Below, piece after piece: positions 13,652-15,047 of a stretch of DNA of 15,047 bases. The translations under genes were made by a program, and so were the position numbers. Location: NCBI GenBank assembly GCA_905215665.1, contig CAJMQR010000017.1, positions 1-15,047 on the forward strand, written 5' to 3'. This DNA comes from an uncultured bacterium. Lineage in GTDB: Bacteria; Bacillota; Clostridia; Oscillospirales; Oscillospiraceae. Below the pieces are notes generated by a model, which worked only from the letters and a program-made list of their open reading frames with translations, searched no databases and was not told the DNA's origin. Numbering within the stretch: the stretch's first letter is position 1; every line of letters begins with the position of its first letter.

Positions 13652-14372
13652 GGACGAGGAGATGATCCGTAAGGGCATCGTGCTGACCATCGACTGGGCG
13701 GCACTGAACTGCGTCGTCGTCGGCGAGGCCGCCAACGGCGAGGAGGCGCTGCAGGCTGCGGCGCGTTATGAGCCGTCGCTCATCATCACGGACCTGAAAA
13801 TGCCGAAAATGGACGGCATCGAAATGCTGCGCTGCCTGCGCGAACGCGGCAATCAGGCGCCCGCCATTATCCTGACCGCCTACGACAGCTTTGAATACGC
13901 GCGCAGCGCCATGCGGCTGGGCGCGGTGGACTTCCTGCTCAAGCCCTTTCACGACGGAGAACTGGAGCAGGCGGTGCTGCGCCTGCAAAAGCGTCTGGAA
14001 CTGCGGGCCGGTCATGCGAAAACGGTCGAGCTGCCGAAAAGGGCCGGCCAGAGCCGCTATGTTCTGTCCGCCATGGACTGCATTGCGGAAAATTACGCAA
14101 ATCCGAATCTGACCGTCGGGATGATCGCGCAGCGTCTCGGCCTGAGCGAGGGTCATCTGAGCCATCTGTTCAAAAAGGAGACGGACTCCACCCTCCTGAA
14201 CTACCTGACCCGCTACCGCATCCACAAATCCATGGAGCTGCTGAAGGACTGCCGCCTGAAGGTCTACGAGGTGGCCGAGCAGGTCGGCTACCGCGACATC
14301 GCCTATTTTTCCGCGATCTTCAAGAAGATGGTCGGCATCAGCCCGTCGGAATATCAGGACAGTGCAAAGTAA
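13629..14372 (+). CDS. Response regulator with AraC-type DNA-binding domain
   Basis: A 247-residue cytoplasmic regulator. The receiver domain (1-120) has acidic E8-D9, phospho-acceptor D55 in ITDLKMP, T83 in ILTAYDS and K105 in FLLKPF. The AraC/XylS DNA-binding domain (about 147-245) has two helix-turn-helix units, LTVGMIAQRLGLSEGHLSHLFKKE and VYEVAEQVGYRDIAYFSAIFKKMVGISPSEY. It is compact: the two domains are joined by a short linker, whereas YesN-type regulators often have a long middle region. The start lies inside the kinase gene with AAGGAGG nine bases upstream, indicating coupling. Likely target, by position: the divergent transporter operon and perhaps its own operon. Confidence 0.95.
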   Translation: MLKVLVVEDEEMIRKGIVLTIDWAALNCVVVGEAANGEEALQAAARYEPSLIITDLKMPKMDGIEMLRCLRERGNQAPAIILTAYDSFEYARSAMRLGAVDFLLKPFHDGELEQAVLRLQKRLELRAGHAKTVELPKRAGQSRYVLSAMDCIAENYANPNLTVGMIAQRLGLSEGHLSHLFKKETDSTLLNYLTRYRIHKSMELLKDCRLKVYEVAEQVGYRDIAYFSAIFKKMVGISPSEYQDSAK

Positions 14373-14401
14373 TTGCTTTTTCGGCGCGGATGTGGTATCA
14401 T
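14373..14401 (+). promoter_or_regulatory. Promoter of the HAD phosphatase gene
   Basis: TTGCTT (14373-14378), immediately after the regulator's stop codon, a 17-bp spacer and TATCAT (14396-14401) with an upstream TG. The same -35 hexamer and spacing occur at the bioY promoter. No clear terminator lies between the two genes, so read-through is possible. Confidence 0.55.
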
Positions 14402-14435
14402 CCCTCAAAAAGAACCTTGGAAGGATGATCGGAAT

Positions 14436-15047
14436 ATGATCCGGCTGATTGCCTGCGACATCGACGGCACGCTGCTCCTGCCGGGACAGACCTCCATCGC
14501 GCCGGTCATTTTTGAAGAGATCCGGCGGCTGGACAAAAAAGGCGTCCGCTTTTGCCCCACCAGCGGCCGCAGGCCGGAGAGTCTGCGGCGGCTGTTTGCG
14601 CCTGTGGCGGAGCGGCTGTATTACATCTGCGAAAACGGCGCCTCGGTCTTCCGCCCCGACGGCGCTCTGCTGGGCAAAACGCCCATTGCGCGTGACACCG
14701 CACTGTATCTGGCTCACCGGATTCTTGCCCTGCCCGGCAGCGAGGTGATGATCTCCGGCATCGGAGGCTGCTACCTGTGCCCCAAGGGCGGGGAGGTCGT
14801 GGACGTCGTGCAGGCGCTGGGCAACGACATCGTGCTTGTCCGCACGCCGGAGGACATAAAGGAGGATATCCTCAAAGTCTCCGCCTTCTGCCCGGAGGCG
14901 GACCGCCTCGCGCCGCAGTTGGAGGACTGCCCTCTGCCACCGCAGATCGCCGGCCCGCGCTGGGTGGATTTCACGCTGGCGGACAAGGCCACGGGGCTCC
15001 GGCAGCTCGGCGGGCTGCTGGGAATCGCGCCGGAGGAAATGCTTGCG
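14436..15047 (+). CDS. Cof-type HAD family hydrolase (partial, runs off the window)
   Basis: The first 204 codons of a HAD-superfamily phosphatase; the frame is still open at the last base. Motif I is CDIDGTLL with nucleophile D8 and acid/base D10. Motif II is TSGR (42-45), and ENGAS (66-70) is typical of the Cof/YbiV subfamily. The cap domain spans about 85-175, and motif III lysine K184 lies in ADKATGL. The expected GDxxND metal motif would be beyond the edge. Members dephosphorylate sugar phosphates, FMN, PLP or similar small molecules; which one here is not clear. The ATG at 14436 follows GGAAGG. It has its own promoter, but lying beside a possible phosphorylated-ligand sensor it could be functionally linked; that link is speculative. 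Confidence 0.9.
   Translation, partial: MIRLIACDIDGTLLLPGQTSIAPVIFEEIRRLDKKGVRFCPTSGRRPESLRRLFAPVAERLYYICENGASVFRPDGALLGKTPIARDTALYLAHRILALPGSEVMISGIGGCYLCPKGGEVVDVVQALGNDIVLVRTPEDIKEDILKVSAFCPEADRLAPQLEDCPLPPQIAGPRWVDFTLADKATGLRQLGGLLGIAPEEMLA

Noticed and set aside
12335..13735. A 466-codon minus-strand frame opposite the kinase and regulator
   Set aside because: His/Arg/Gln-rich shadow; it spans two well-defined plus-strand genes.
14397..14429. Inverted repeat atcatcc / ggatgat around the HAD gene start region
   Set aside because: Seven bp with a wide gap, overlapping the -10 element, so it would lie partly outside the transcript. Too weak to call an operator or riboswitch.
1..15047. CRISPR array, prophage, insertion sequence, toxin-antitoxin or defence system
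   Set aside because: No regularly spaced long repeats, transposase, integrase, phage or nuclease domains are visible on either strand.

Overview
The window is high-GC (roughly 60% by eye) and has strong GGAGG ribosome binding sites, consensus-like sigma-A promoters, Gram-positive lipoprotein signals and an LTA-synthase-type enzyme. This suggests a GC-rich Clostridia genome, most likely Oscillospiraceae/Ruminococcaceae-like. The genus is inference only. No phage, insertion sequence, CRISPR array, tRNA or rRNA is visible. Very long open frames opposite the real genes are a by-product of the GC-rich codon use.

Left part (1-2440), minus strand: an LTA-synthase/sulfatase-family membrane enzyme (63-2069) and, upstream of it, a 54-residue membrane-anchored protein with a CCKC motif (2189-2353). 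A perfect consensus promoter at 15-43 fires leftward out of the window.

Biotin block (2440-4648): birA (biotin protein ligase/repressor) and a nitroreductase form a minus-strand operon. Divergent to them is bioY, the biotin-specific S component of an ECF transporter. The intergenic region carries four direct copies of TTGTAAAC(C), the half-site known from BirA operators, in two pairs with 20-21 bp periods. Read on the birA strand, each pair also spells a -35/-10 promoter. A hairpin followed by T6 lies between the pairs. After bioY comes a gene for a membrane-anchored protein with a C-terminal zinc ribbon (4750-5343). A roughly 250-bp convergent gap follows, full of strong inverted repeats.

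Transport block (5597-10678), minus strand: a lipoprotein solute-binding protein, a single-chain permease with two MetI-like halves, and an ATPase with an unusual helical insertion of about 115 residues. An intrinsic terminator plus a GC-rich palindrome separates the binding-protein gene from the permease gene, which suggests the binding protein is made in excess.

Sensory block (10893-14372), plus strand, divergent from the transporter: a second, FbpA/AfuA-like lipoprotein binding protein, a LytS/YesM-type histidine kinase and an AraC-type response regulator. The genes overlap. The arrangement fits a three-component sensor in which the lipoprotein reports ligand to the kinase and the regulator switches on the divergent transporter. 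PgtC-PgtB-PgtA of enteric bacteria is the closest described parallel. The ligand is not known; an organic phosphate and Fe3+ are both possible from the family. The window ends inside a Cof-type HAD phosphatase gene with its own promoter (14436 to beyond 15047).
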